Below, one piece after another: positions 42,993-50,153 of a DNA stretch of 64,000 bases (positions are counted from its first letter, which is position 1; each line of letters opens with the position of its first letter). The position numbers and the translations under genes are program-made. Source of the DNA: Haloferax larsenii JCM 13917 (lineage in GTDB: Archaea > Halobacteriota > Halobacteria > Halobacteriales > Haloferacaceae). Location of the stretch: the NCBI RefSeq assembly GCF_000336955.1, contig NZ_AOLI01000008.1, positions 1 through 64,000 on the forward strand, written 5' to 3'. The notes under the pieces were generated by a model that was given only the letters and a program-made list of their open reading frames with translations, was not told the origin of the DNA and made no database searches.

Positions 42993-44060
42993 TCAGCGGT
43001 TCCGAGCCAGTTGCCCCGCGATACGGTACGCGCCATCGGCCGCAGCGAGGTCGGGACGCTCCGCGGTGGTCGCGTCGATATCACGACCCAGTTCCTCGCT
43101 CAGGCGCGTCTCGAACTCTTCGACGAGGCCGGGGATACACGTCATCCCGCCCGTGAGGACGATTGGGCGAGAGAGCGCGAGTTGGTACGGCTTCATGTGG
43201 GTGTTGGCGAGTTCGGACAGGAAGTTGTTGGCGAGTTCGTCGACCACCTGGTCGAGGTAGTCGTCGAGCGGCTCCATGACACTCCGTTCGATGGTGAACT
43301 CGTGGGAGCCTCCACCGGGCTGTTGGATGATGTCGGTGAACGCCTCGAACGAGTTGAAGTCGGCGTGTTCTTCTTTGTACTCCCGTGCCGTGGTGCGGTC
43401 GATGTTGACGCGACCTTGCGTCTCTTCTTCGACCGCATTCGCGATTTGGCGGTCGACCTCGTTTCCGGTCGCCGCCCCGGAGACGAAGGGAGACAGCTGT
43501 TCGCCGTGACGGTACGCGCACGCTTCCAGGTTGGTCGAACCCAGGTTGACGGAGATGAAGATTTCGTCGACCGCTTCGAGGTCATCGCCCATCGCGGGGA
43601 TGGCCCCACAGAGCGATTCGGGGAAGCTTCGGACGAGCGCACCACCGATGCTACTCCCCTCGATGACGTCGTTGAGGTTCGAGAGGCCGCGCGCGTTGTC
43701 GATAGTCGGAATCGCGTACACGACCGCGCTGTCTTCTGGGAGGTCCCGACTGCGACAGAGTTCTTCGAAGAACTGCTTCGTGAGTTCCGCCCGGTCGGCG
43801 TCCTCTGGGAGTCCAGACCGGAGCATGAACTGGACGCGGTCTGGGTACTGCCGTGCTGCCTCCTCGCCGTACAGGACGCGCTCGTCGCCGGTGAGCGCAT
43901 CCTCGTACGTCGCGAGACAGGTGAGTGTCCGAACTGTCTCGACTTCCCCGTCTTCGTCGGGGTAGGCGAGCACAGTTCGCGTGCTTCCAAGTTTCACACC
44001 GATTGGGACCGGTCCCGATTCGGTGTCGAATGCATCAGATTGTTCGGATTCCTCTGGCAT
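42993..44060 (-). CDS. actin-superfamily ATPase (MreB/Hsp70 fold)
   Basis: 355 residues. Phosphate-1 motif VPIGVKLGSTRTVLAY (about 18-33), phosphate-2 motif EIFISVNLGSTNLEACAY (about 165-182), and adenosine motif PIVLTGGMTCIPGL (about 305-318). The protein lacks an Hsp70 substrate domain, so a filament-forming or scaffold actin homologue is likelier. Dynamic actin homologues called salactin and volactin are known from haloarchaea, but whether this is one of them cannot be told here. It lies inside the motility island, 104 bases downstream of a FlaD/E-like gene on the same strand. Confidence 0.82.
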   Translation of the reverse strand: MPEESEQSDAFDTESGPVPIGVKLGSTRTVLAYPDEDGEVETVRTLTCLATYEDALTGDERVLYGEEAARQYPDRVQFMLRSGLPEDADRAELTKQFFEELCRSRDLPEDSAVVYAIPTIDNARGLSNLNDVIEGSSIGGALVRSFPESLCGAIPAMGDDLEAVDEIFISVNLGSTNLEACAYRHGEQLSPFVSGAATGNEVDRQIANAVEEETQGRVNIDRTTAREYKEEHADFNSFEAFTDIIQQPGGGSHEFTIERSVMEPLDDYLDQVVDELANNFLSELANTHMKPYQLALSRPIVLTGGMTCIPGLVEEFETRLSEELGRDIDATTAERPDLAAADGAYRIAGQLARNR

Positions 44061-44164
44061 ACGTTATCACCCAGACGCAACTGTCAAAGATGTATCGGTG
44101 AGCCGAAAAATGATAGATTGCTATCTATTTGGACGAGGGAATACACTGGGCCCGGTCCAGTAAC

Positions 44165-44665
44165 TCAGACCATCGACGCGAGCCGTGCGACGTACACCAG
44201 GCTGAGAAGGTGGTCGTCGACGTCGAGTTCAGTGGGGTCTTCGACCTCCGCAGAGAACCCAAGGAGGTAGTCACGGAGCCGTTCTTCGACGTCGTCGGTG
44301 AGCCAGCCGACAGTCTGGTAGTACTGCAACGCGTCCATCGCGCGCTTGAACCCACCTTTGAGAACGAGGAACTCCAGCCAGTCGAAGACGACGCGCTCTG
44401 CGCCGTATTTGTCTGGCAGGGACTTCAGGTAGGGTTTCGTGACGCTGTCGTCTTCCCCACGCGATTGGTGGAGAAGCAGTTGTTCGAGTTGACTCGAACG
44501 GAGTGCCTCCGACGCCGGTCGTCGACCCTTGTCGAAGAGCGGATTGTCGAATCGGAATGGGCTACGGTCGTCTAGGTGGCCGTCGCTCCGATTACGGGAG
44601 CGTTGCGTGTCACGGGCGATGCGTCGGAGTTCGTGGGCGTCGTAGTCGTCCGGGTCCAGATACAT
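44165..44665 (-). CDS. stand-alone FlaD/E (ArlD/E)-domain protein 2
   Basis: 166 residues. It begins MYLDPDDYDAHELRRIARDT, matching the start of the 38537 protein (PLDPRRYNVNELRHAA). The C-terminal domain PYLKSLPDKYGAERVVFDWLEFLVLKGG ... YYQTVGWLTDDVEE ... HLLSLVYVARLAS aligns with the C-terminus of ArlCE. The middle is Arg/Ser-rich and not conserved. It probably interacts with the archaellum switch complex. It is expressed from its own upstream region, which has a hairpin (44696) and the shared operator-like site (44811). Confidence 0.85.
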   Translation of the reverse strand: MYLDPDDYDAHELRRIARDTQRSRNRSDGHLDDRSPFRFDNPLFDKGRRPASEALRSSQLEQLLLHQSRGEDDSVTKPYLKSLPDKYGAERVVFDWLEFLVLKGGFKRAMDALQYYQTVGWLTDDVEERLRDYLLGFSAEVEDPTELDVDDHLLSLVYVARLASMV

Positions 44666-44695
44666 AGATTACCTCGTACGGCGACGGTACGACCC

Positions 44696-44715
44696 CCCAA
44701 GTCCCCCGACTTGGG
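44696..44715. repeat. 8-base-stem hairpin upstream of FlaD/E-like 2
   Basis: CCCAAGTC (44696-44703), loop CCCC, GACTTGGG (44708-44715), 31-50 bases before the start codon on the minus strand. It could be a leader structure or a binding site. Confidence 0.7.
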
Positions 44716-44810
44716 TTGGAAGGCGCAGCGCGCCGTCCGTGATGTCACACGCGTTCGTCGTACCGTGTCGTTTACCCGATTCGAAGGCGGCGATATAAAA
44801 TTACCCAATC

Positions 44811-44827
44811 TGATATCAATTATGATA
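44811..44827 (+). promoter_or_regulatory. shared motility operator-like site 2
   Basis: TGATATCAATTATGATA, followed by GTGGGGG as at site 1 (CTAGGGG). The core arms TATCAA/ATGATA match at 5 of 6 pairs. It lies 146 bases upstream of the FlaD/E-like 2 start. Confidence 0.7.
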
Positions 44828-44997
44828 GTGGGGGTAGAAATTCTTTTCTGAATGACAGTCTTCGAGAGACGGAAAACGAGAGCACTCTGGTCTCCATGCC
44901 CCTCTATATGTCCACGACCTCGTCAGTACGCGCGAGTACCGCGTCGCTAACCCGTGAACTGACATGAAAATGAGCGTTCGGGTGCCCGGTCGGTACC

Positions 44998-45507
44998 TTA
45001 CAGCGTCTGGTCGCCAGTCTTGGCGCTTCGGACTCGAAGGTCTCCCGTCTTCCCGTCGAGTTCGAGTGAGCGCCCGTGTGAGCCACCGACATCTTCCGCG
45101 ACGATGTCGATACCGTGTTTTTCCAATGTTTTTCGTGCCGCTTCGACATTTCGCTCTCCAATCGACTTCCCGCCGTTACTCGACTCGAAGTCGAACATCG
45201 CGCTTCCTCCTGCGAGTTTGGCGACGATACGAGATGTGTCGGCACCTTCGTCTCGCATCTCGGCCAGAAGTGCCTCGATACCCGTGTCGGCGAACTTCGC
45301 CGGGTCGCCATCAGGGTCTGCTTCCGGAAGCATCGCGTGTGCGAGTCCGGAAACGCCCGCCTCCGCGTCATAAAGGGCGACGCCGATACAGGAACCGAGG
45401 CCGCTCGTGGTCAACGTATTACCGTCGGTACCAAAGGCGTAATCCGCGATTCCCACTTTGATTCGGGCTGAGTGGGTGGACGTCGTGTCCGTGGTGTATA
45501 CTTGCAT
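44998..45507 (-). CDS. cheD: chemotaxis receptor glutamine deamidase CheD
   Basis: 169 residues. The catalytic set is intact: Thr34, Cys40 (GSCIGVALYD) and His57 (GLAHAMLP), at the spacing of Thermotoga CheD Thr21/Cys27/His44. It deamidates glutamines on taxis transducers and interacts with CheC. cheC lies 24 bases upstream on the same strand, so the order is cheY-cheC-cheD in one unit. Confidence 0.96.
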   Translation of the reverse strand: MQVYTTDTTSTHSARIKVGIADYAFGTDGNTLTTSGLGSCIGVALYDAEAGVSGLAHAMLPEADPDGDPAKFADTGIEALLAEMRDEGADTSRIVAKLAGGSAMFDFESSNGGKSIGERNVEAARKTLEKHGIDIVAEDVGGSHGRSLELDGKTGDLRVRSAKTGDQTL

Positions 45508-45531
45508 AACTTGGGGTGCCTCCGCGGCAGT

Positions 45532-46719
45532 TCAGACCGCGGGTGAGAGTTGTTCGAGCGCCTTCCTGAGCTCTTCCTCGTTCGGAAGCGCGTAGATATC
45601 GCAGGTGAACTCGTCGTCGTCCGTTCGGATGGTCGAATCGATGAGGAACGCATACTCCTGTGACTGAGCGAGTTCGGTCGCCAGCGGGTCGACGATGGCC
45701 GAACCGATGTCGTGGACGTGCTTCGGGGGCGAGATGTCTATCGTCGTCCCCAGCGTGTTCGCCCACCCGTCGAGGAAGCCTGACGTCACGATGTTCCCGA
45801 TCTCTTGGATTGCACTCTGTCGCATCGCTTCGTCGCCTTCCATGCCCGGGAGAAGCGAACTTGCGATGTTATCGGCAGAGGGTTCGTCGAACAGGATGGC
45901 GATGTAGCCGCTGGGCGTTCCGAAGAACTCCAAGACGACACCACGGCGGACTGAGTCCGTCAACGACATCGGGACACCCTCGATTGGGACGAAGCTCATC
46001 CGACTCACCTCGACAGTCGTGTCGATGCCAGTCATCGCGGTGATGTCGGCCGACGCTTGGTCTGCACCGTCGGCGATCATATCGGAGAACGCAGCGAACG
46101 ACTGGACTGGCAGCGCACCGTGCTGTCCGCTGGCATCGACGATGGTTTCGATGGAGTCAGGCGACGGGACCATGTAGAGGTCGAACTCGATTGCGTCGTC
46201 GGCGGCTTCGAGTTGGTTTCGGAACACGAGGATGTGTTCGTTGTCGCTTTCGTGTTCGAAGCCGTCGGATTCGAGGTTTTCGAGCGGACCGTCGCTGTCG
46301 TCGTCGACGTACGTGGGCGTCGTGATGTCGATAGTCGTATCGAGGTAGTCGGCCCACCCGTCGATGAACCCGCCGAGCATGATGTTTGCGACCTCTTTCA
46401 GACTGCTGGTCGCGAGTTCGGTCCCGGTCTCGGCACCGTCCATCCCGGGCATCAGCGCGTCGACGAGACGCTCGGCTGATTCGGGGGAGAACGCCAACAC
46501 GGTTCGACCATCCAATCCACCGCTGAAGCCGATGTGAACGCTCACGAGGTCGCGTTCGGCGAACTCCTGTTCGACGTCCGTCTTCGTTCCAAGTTCGACC
46601 TTGGTAACGTTGACGTACGTGTCGATACCGGCGAGCGTCGTCAACGAGCCAGCGGCTTTTTCAGCGCCCGAGTGGGCCAGACGACTAAACGTTCGAAGCG
46701 AACGTACGTCGAGATTCAT
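45532..46719 (-). CDS. cheC: CheC phosphatase, tandem-domain
   Basis: 395 residues with two CheC domains. Each phosphatase helix is intact (KEVANIMLGGFIDGWADYLD and QEIGNIVTSGFLDGWANTLG), giving the Glu and Asn of both sites and the following Pro (TTPTY and SPPKH). Tandem CheC proteins dephosphorylate CheY-P and bind CheD. The start overlaps the cheY stop (ATGA). Archaeal CheC proteins often come in several copies, and only this one is in the window. Confidence 0.95.
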   Translation of the reverse strand: MNLDVRSLRTFSRLAHSGAEKAAGSLTTLAGIDTYVNVTKVELGTKTDVEQEFAERDLVSVHIGFSGGLDGRTVLAFSPESAERLVDALMPGMDGAETGTELATSSLKEVANIMLGGFIDGWADYLDTTIDITTPTYVDDDSDGPLENLESDGFEHESDNEHILVFRNQLEAADDAIEFDLYMVPSPDSIETIVDASGQHGALPVQSFAAFSDMIADGADQASADITAMTGIDTTVEVSRMSFVPIEGVPMSLTDSVRRGVVLEFFGTPSGYIAILFDEPSADNIASSLLPGMEGDEAMRQSAIQEIGNIVTSGFLDGWANTLGTTIDISPPKHVHDIGSAIVDPLATELAQSQEYAFLIDSTIRTDDDEFTCDIYALPNEEELRKALEQLSPAV

Positions 46720-47084
46720 GCCTCAGCCTGAATGACGTCTGCGATAGCCTGGAGCACGTTCGGCTTCTGGAACGGTTTGGTGATGTACCCATCAGCACCC
46801 GCCTCGACGGCTTCGCGCATCTTCTCTTCTTGTCCAACCGACGTACACATGATCACCGACGCGTTCGAGTCCAGAGACTTGATTTCGGAAGTCGCTTCGA
46901 TGCCGTTACGAATCGGCATGACGACGTCCATCGTGACGACGTCGGGTTCGAGTTCACGGTAGAGTTCGACCGCCTCGACGCCGTTTTCGGCCTCGCCGAC
47001 GACTTCGTGTTCGCCCTCAAGAAGCTGTTTCAGGAGGTTCCGCATGAACGCAGAGTCGTCCACGACCAGTACCTTGCTTGCCAT
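46716..47084 (-). CDS. cheY: chemotaxis response regulator CheY
   Basis: 122 residues forming a lone receiver: acidic pair Asp9/Asp10, phosphoacceptor Asp53 (TMDVVMP), switch Thr81 (CTSVG) and Lys103 (TKPFQ). Phosphorylated CheY reaches the archaellum motor through CheF and ArlCDE. ATG 47084 is supported by the TATA box at 47111-47117, 27-33 bases upstream, which makes the long extension unlikely. Confidence 0.96.
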   Translation of the reverse strand: MASKVLVVDDSAFMRNLLKQLLEGEHEVVGEAENGVEAVELYRELEPDVVTMDVVMPIRNGIEATSEIKSLDSNASVIMCTSVGQEEKMREAVEAGADGYITKPFQKPNVLQAIADVIQAEA

Positions 47085-47110
47085 ACCTCCATTTTTCCGA
47101 AAATCACACC

Positions 47111-47117
47111 ATAAACC
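47111..47117 (-). promoter_or_regulatory. TATA box of cheY
   Basis: Minus-strand GGGTTTAT lies 27-33 bases before the cheY ATG, so a leaderless cheY-cheC-cheD transcript probably starts here. Confidence 0.6.
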
Positions 47118-47234
47118 CTTCCACCCCATTATCATCCCTGATACGAAACGCGGGGATTGAGTCGGCGACATCCCTCTCGTCGGGCGATTTACAGGTGTCA
47201 ACTGTCACCGCCGAGTGAGACGGGAGCGAGGTTG

Positions 47235-47897
47235 TCAGGGAGGGAACGACGCGCCAGATTCGTCGACGGCGTCGAGGAGGTCTCCGATAGAGTCAGTTCG
47301 CTTGAGTCCGTTCGCAGCAGCGAGGGCTTCGATTGCTCGCCCGGGGTACGTCACCTGCACCTCCGAGGCGAGAAGGAGGATACCGAGTACTTCGTCTAGT
47401 GGTGTACTGTCGTCGCCAACAACTTCGGCGTACCACAACAAGAGAGACCTGAACACATCAGTCACCTCGTTCGAAACAGATTCGTGTTGTTCGACCGACC
47501 CGTCGACGAGCGCAGTTACGGCGAATGCGTGGTCGGCGTTGGCCGCACCGACTCGCTCGGCGATTAGCTTGCGCGCGACGATTGCTCGCTTGCGCGGGTC
47601 CTTTGGCAGCTTAATTGTCGGTTTACGCTGCTCGCCCGCGACAGGTGCAGCGTCGTCAGTCTCGGGTTCGTCTTCCGGGTGGTCACCCTCGGTATCACGG
47701 TCGGGCGCTGCGTCCGAGTCAGACTCCGTCTCCGATTCGAGTTCGGCGGGGTCTGGCGCTGTAGCGTCCCCAGTGGCGATGACGTATCTCCCAGATTCGA
47801 GCCGAGCAACCCGCTCGTCGCGGTCGATATCCAACTCTTCCGCGGCGACGACTCCTTGCTCGCGTGGGTGTCTTTGCGGACGCTCGTCGTCGGCCAT
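47235..47897 (-). CDS. acidic haloarchaeal protein of unknown function in the che cluster (DUF7500-like)
   Basis: 220 residues. An N-terminal segment (EEQGVVAAEELDIDRDERVARLESGRYVIATG) is followed by an acidic linker (about 55-90) and a helical C-terminus KPTIKLPKDPRKRAIVARKLIAERVGAANADHAFAVTALVDG...VTDVFRSLLLWYAEVVG. I do not know the function. Its place between cheY and the winged-helix gene suggests a motility-related accessory role. It is 150 bases upstream of cheY, so it may share or have its own promoter. Confidence 0.75.
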   Translation of the reverse strand: MADDERPQRHPREQGVVAAEELDIDRDERVARLESGRYVIATGDATAPDPAELESETESDSDAAPDRDTEGDHPEDEPETDDAAPVAGEQRKPTIKLPKDPRKRAIVARKLIAERVGAANADHAFAVTALVDGSVEQHESVSNEVTDVFRSLLLWYAEVVGDDSTPLDEVLGILLLASEVQVTYPGRAIEALAAANGLKRTDSIGDLLDAVDESGASFPP

Positions 47898-47951
47898 CGG
47901 TGGAATGACGATGCGGCGAAATATAATCCCATCGCCACACCCGACGAGACC

Positions 47952-47984
47952 CAGTACTGGTACTGAGAATCTGCCAACTCAGTA
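47952..47984. promoter_or_regulatory. overlapping inverted repeats in the divergent promoter of the winged-helix gene
   Basis: CAGTAC-TG-GTACTG (47952-47965, 6-2-6 arms) overlaps TACTGAG (47961-47967) / CTCAGTA (47978-47984). They lie between the 47897 start and the winged-helix gene and are candidate operators. Confidence 0.45.
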
Positions 47985-48027
47985 ACCAACACATTGACAA
48001 GCCGTGCGTACCGATAAAATTCTATCT

Positions 48028-48366
48028 ATGGAGTCTGACAGGACCCTCTCTGCACTGGGAAACGAGTACAACCCTGATATCCTCCGGGCAGCCGACGAGC
48101 CGCACTCGGCACAAGAGTTCAGTGAAATGCTCGACATTCCTATCGCGACGTGCTACCGTCGCATCGAGGAACTAACGGCAGCGGGGCTACTCGAACTCCA
48201 CGACAGGGTTCTCTCTGACGAGCACCGGCGTACGAACGTCTACCGGCGGGAAGTCGACGAGATTGTGGTCAGATTCGAAGGGGACGACTACACTGTGAGC
48301 GTCACCGAGCGGCCCGAAGTGAAGAACAAGCTCGACGACGTCTGGCGGAAGATTACGCAGGACTAA
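48028..48366 (+). CDS. winged-helix transcription regulator next to archaellin genes
   Basis: 112 residues: ALGNEYNPDILRAADEPHSAQEFSEMLDIPIATCYRRIEELTAAGLLELHDRVLSDEHRRTNVYRREVDEIVVRFEGD is a complete ArsR-like winged helix, with a short C-terminal helical tail. It lies directly upstream of flgA1 in the same direction. Methanococci have a comparable archaellum activator (EarA). Equating the two is inference, but position supports a role in archaellin expression. ATG 48028 is chosen over a GTG eight codons upstream. Confidence 0.82.
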   Translation: MESDRTLSALGNEYNPDILRAADEPHSAQEFSEMLDIPIATCYRRIEELTAAGLLELHDRVLSDEHRRTNVYRREVDEIVVRFEGDDYTVSVTERPEVKNKLDDVWRKITQD

Positions 48367-48523
48367 CTCACTTTTTTGACTCCGTATTCGGGTGGCCGTT
48401 GCGGACGTCTCAGTAGTCCGCCCGTGTGAGAGTCCGTCGCACGTACCTGTCGTGATAGTGGTACGCACACAATCATACGTGCGTGCGTGCGCGAAGAATT
48501 AGGATATTAGGCTCATACAAAAT

Positions 48524-48540
48524 TCTGATATCAGTTCTGA
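48524..48540 (+). promoter_or_regulatory. flgA1: shared motility operator-like site 3, upstream of flgA1
   Basis: TGATATCAGTTCTGATA, with a perfect core TATCAG-TT-CTGATA. Against site 1 the arm pair A:T has changed to G:C on both sides. It lies 92 bases before the flgA1 ATG. Confidence 0.75.
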
Positions 48541-48593
48541 TATTGTGGTCCGTACCGTTATGTACCACCTGCCCAAGTGATTGGACGAAGGTC

Positions 48594-48611
48594 ATCCCTC
48601 TCTTGCGAGAG
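48594..48611 (+). promoter_or_regulatory. flgA1: hairpin in the flgA1 leader
   Basis: CCCTCTC (48594-48600), loop TTGC, GAGAGGG (48605-48611), 22-39 bases before the ATG. It may affect mRNA stability or translation of the abundant archaellin. Confidence 0.6.
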
Positions 48612-48632
48612 GGGGACCGCCCACGACAACCC

Positions 48633-49268
48633 ATGTTCGAAAATATCACTGAAGACCGGGGTCAGGTCGGTATCGGGACCCTCATCGTCTTCATCGCGAT
48701 GGTTTTGGTCGCCGCAATCGCGGCGGGTGTCCTCGTGAACACGGCTGGCTTCTTGCAAGCCACCGCCGAGGACGCCGGACAGCAATCTGTGAACAAGGTC
48801 ACCAACCGCGTTGACGTCGTCAGCGTTCACGGTGTCGTCAACGCGACTTCGTCGCCGTCGACGGTCGACAACGTGAACCTGACCGTCCGCCTGGCGGCCG
48901 GTTCCGGTTCTGTTTCACTGAACAATACGAGTATCAAGTACCTCAGCGCCGACACGGCGACGACGCTGACTAACAACAACTCTGTCACGGCAGACAACAT
49001 CGACTGGGCGAATTCCTCGCCGAACGAGTTCGCCGTCCGCAAGATTGCCGACGACGACACCTCGTTCCCGATTCTCAACGGTCAGGCTGACCGCTTCGAG
49101 GTCGTCATCAACACGTCCGTCGTCGAGGGGACCTCGAAGAACGGTCTCCAGACTGGCGAATCCGTCACGCTCGAAATCACGTCCCGCAACGGCGGAACGT
49201 CGCAAGTCATCCTGACCATGCCGCAGCAGCTGGCTGGTAAGTCTGACGGCGACCCAGTTGCACTCTAA
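48633..49268 (+). CDS. flgA1: archaellin FlgA1 (archaellum filament subunit)
   Basis: 211 residues. The class III signal [10 protein letters not shown] is processed after Gly10, and [20 protein letters not shown] is the start of the polymerising helix. The globular part has at least six Asn-X-Ser/Thr sites (NAT, NLT, NNT, NNS, NSS, NTS), as expected for a glycosylated external filament. The start 48633 is clear because the signal begins there, and the longer frame contains the leader. flgA2 follows 9 bases downstream. Confidence 0.96.
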   Translation: MFENITEDRGQVGIGTLIVFIAMVLVAAIAAGVLVNTAGFLQATAEDAGQQSVNKVTNRVDVVSVHGVVNATSSPSTVDNVNLTVRLAAGSGSVSLNNTSIKYLSADTATTLTNNNSVTADNIDWANSSPNEFAVRKIADDDTSFPILNGQADRFEVVINTSVVEGTSKNGLQTGESVTLEITSRNGGTSQVILTMPQQLAGKSDGDPVAL

Positions 49269-49272
49269 GGAG
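49267..49272 (+). promoter_or_regulatory. flgA2: strong ribosome binding site of flgA2
   Basis: AAGGAG overlaps the last bases of the flgA1 stop and is 5 bases from the flgA2 ATG. A strong Shine-Dalgarno site is notable in a lineage where most genes are leaderless, and it fits an internal operon gene. Confidence 0.7.
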
Positions 49273-49277
49273 AACTA

Positions 49278-49898
49278 ATGTTCGAAAATATTACTAACGA
49301 CAAGCGCGGTCAGGTCGGTATCGGTACGCTCATCGTCTTCATCGCGATGGTCCTCGTTGCGGCTATCGCAGCCGGTGTGCTCGTCAACACTGCGGGCTTC
49401 CTGCAGGCAACTGCTGAAGACGCCGGGCAAGAGTCCGTCGACAAGGTCACGAACCGCGTCGAAGTGCTCAACAGCCACGGTGTGGTCGGTAACAACAGTA
49501 CGATCAAGTACATCAACATGTCCGTTCGCCTGGCTGCCGGTTCCAGCAGCGTCGACATGAACGAGACCTCGATCAAGTACCTCAGTGGTTCCGAGGTCCA
49601 GCAGTTGACCAACAACTCTGCATCTGGAACCGCGGACGGTACGCAGTTCGCTCTCAACGAGATCACCGACGACGACAACTCGTTCGGTGTCCTCAACAGC
49701 ATGAGTGACCGCTACGAAGTCGTCATCAACGCTGGCGCTATCGAAGCAGAGACGCCAGCTGACGACAACGACGGTCTCGAAACGGGCGAGACGGTCCGCC
49801 TCGAAATTACCTCGCGCACTGGCGGCACCACCACGGTCATCCTGACCATGCCGCAGCAGCTGGCTGGCAAGGCTTCCGACAAGCCGGTCAAGCTCTAA
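49278..49898 (+). CDS. flgA2: archaellin FlgA2
   Basis: 206 residues. The signal [11 protein letters not shown] is cleaved before [20 protein letters not shown]. The protein is closely related to FlgA1 at the first 60 residues and the last 20, with a divergent surface-exposed middle ([19 protein letters not shown]). Several Asn-X-Ser/Thr sites are present (NNS, NMS, NET). It is the second gene of the archaellin operon. In Haloferax FlgA2 is the minor archaellin, but that role here is inferred. Confidence 0.96.
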   Translation: MFENITNDKRGQVGIGTLIVFIAMVLVAAIAAGVLVNTAGFLQATAEDAGQESVDKVTNRVEVLNSHGVVGNNSTIKYINMSVRLAAGSSSVDMNETSIKYLSGSEVQQLTNNSASGTADGTQFALNEITDDDNSFGVLNSMSDRYEVVINAGAIEAETPADDNDGLETGETVRLEITSRTGGTTTVILTMPQQLAGKASDKPVKL

Positions 49899-49924
49899 GC
49901 GCGACTAACGAACTTCCGTTCGAA

Positions 49925-49938
49925 CTTTTCCTATTTTC
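49925..49938 (+). terminator. T-rich terminator after flgA2
   Basis: CTTTTCCTATTTTC lies 27-40 bases after the flgA2 stop. It is a T tract of the archaeal type without a hairpin. Confidence 0.55.
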
Positions 49939-50135
49939 ACACCAATTAGCGGCAGCACTCGGTAGTACGCTGAACTATGCTGGTTCGGTGGCAGAGCTCA
50001 GTGAGGAACACACACGAGTGCTATAGCCCGCGAGTGAATCAGCGCCGCTTCTCACCGACAGACGAGTTTCCCCTGACACATCCCGGTAGCGAGTCACGCT
50101 GAGCAATAGCTGTCACTGTCGGGGCGCGGGGATAC

Positions 50136-50141
50136 AAAAAA
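50136..50141 (-). terminator. T-tract terminator after the KaiC-like gene
   Basis: TTTTTT on the minus strand (AAAAAA at 50136-50141), 13 bases after the stop at 50154. Confidence 0.5.
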
Positions 50142-50153
50142 TAAGTCGCTACG

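Larger units (their letters stand above)
44666..44997. promoter_or_regulatory. upstream region of FlaD/E-like 2; cheD 3' side
   Basis: 332 bases with no supported gene. It contains a hairpin at 44696-44715, a TATA-like GATATAAAATTA (44792-44803) and the operator-like site 44811-44827. A short unassigned plus-strand stretch runs toward the end of cheD, and a small RNA there cannot be excluded. Confidence 0.5.

Noticed and set aside
44112-44125. GATAG-ATTG-CTATC inverted repeat upstream of the actin-fold gene
   Set aside because: It resembles the motility element but the half-sites are in the opposite order and the spacing differs, so it was not counted as a copy.
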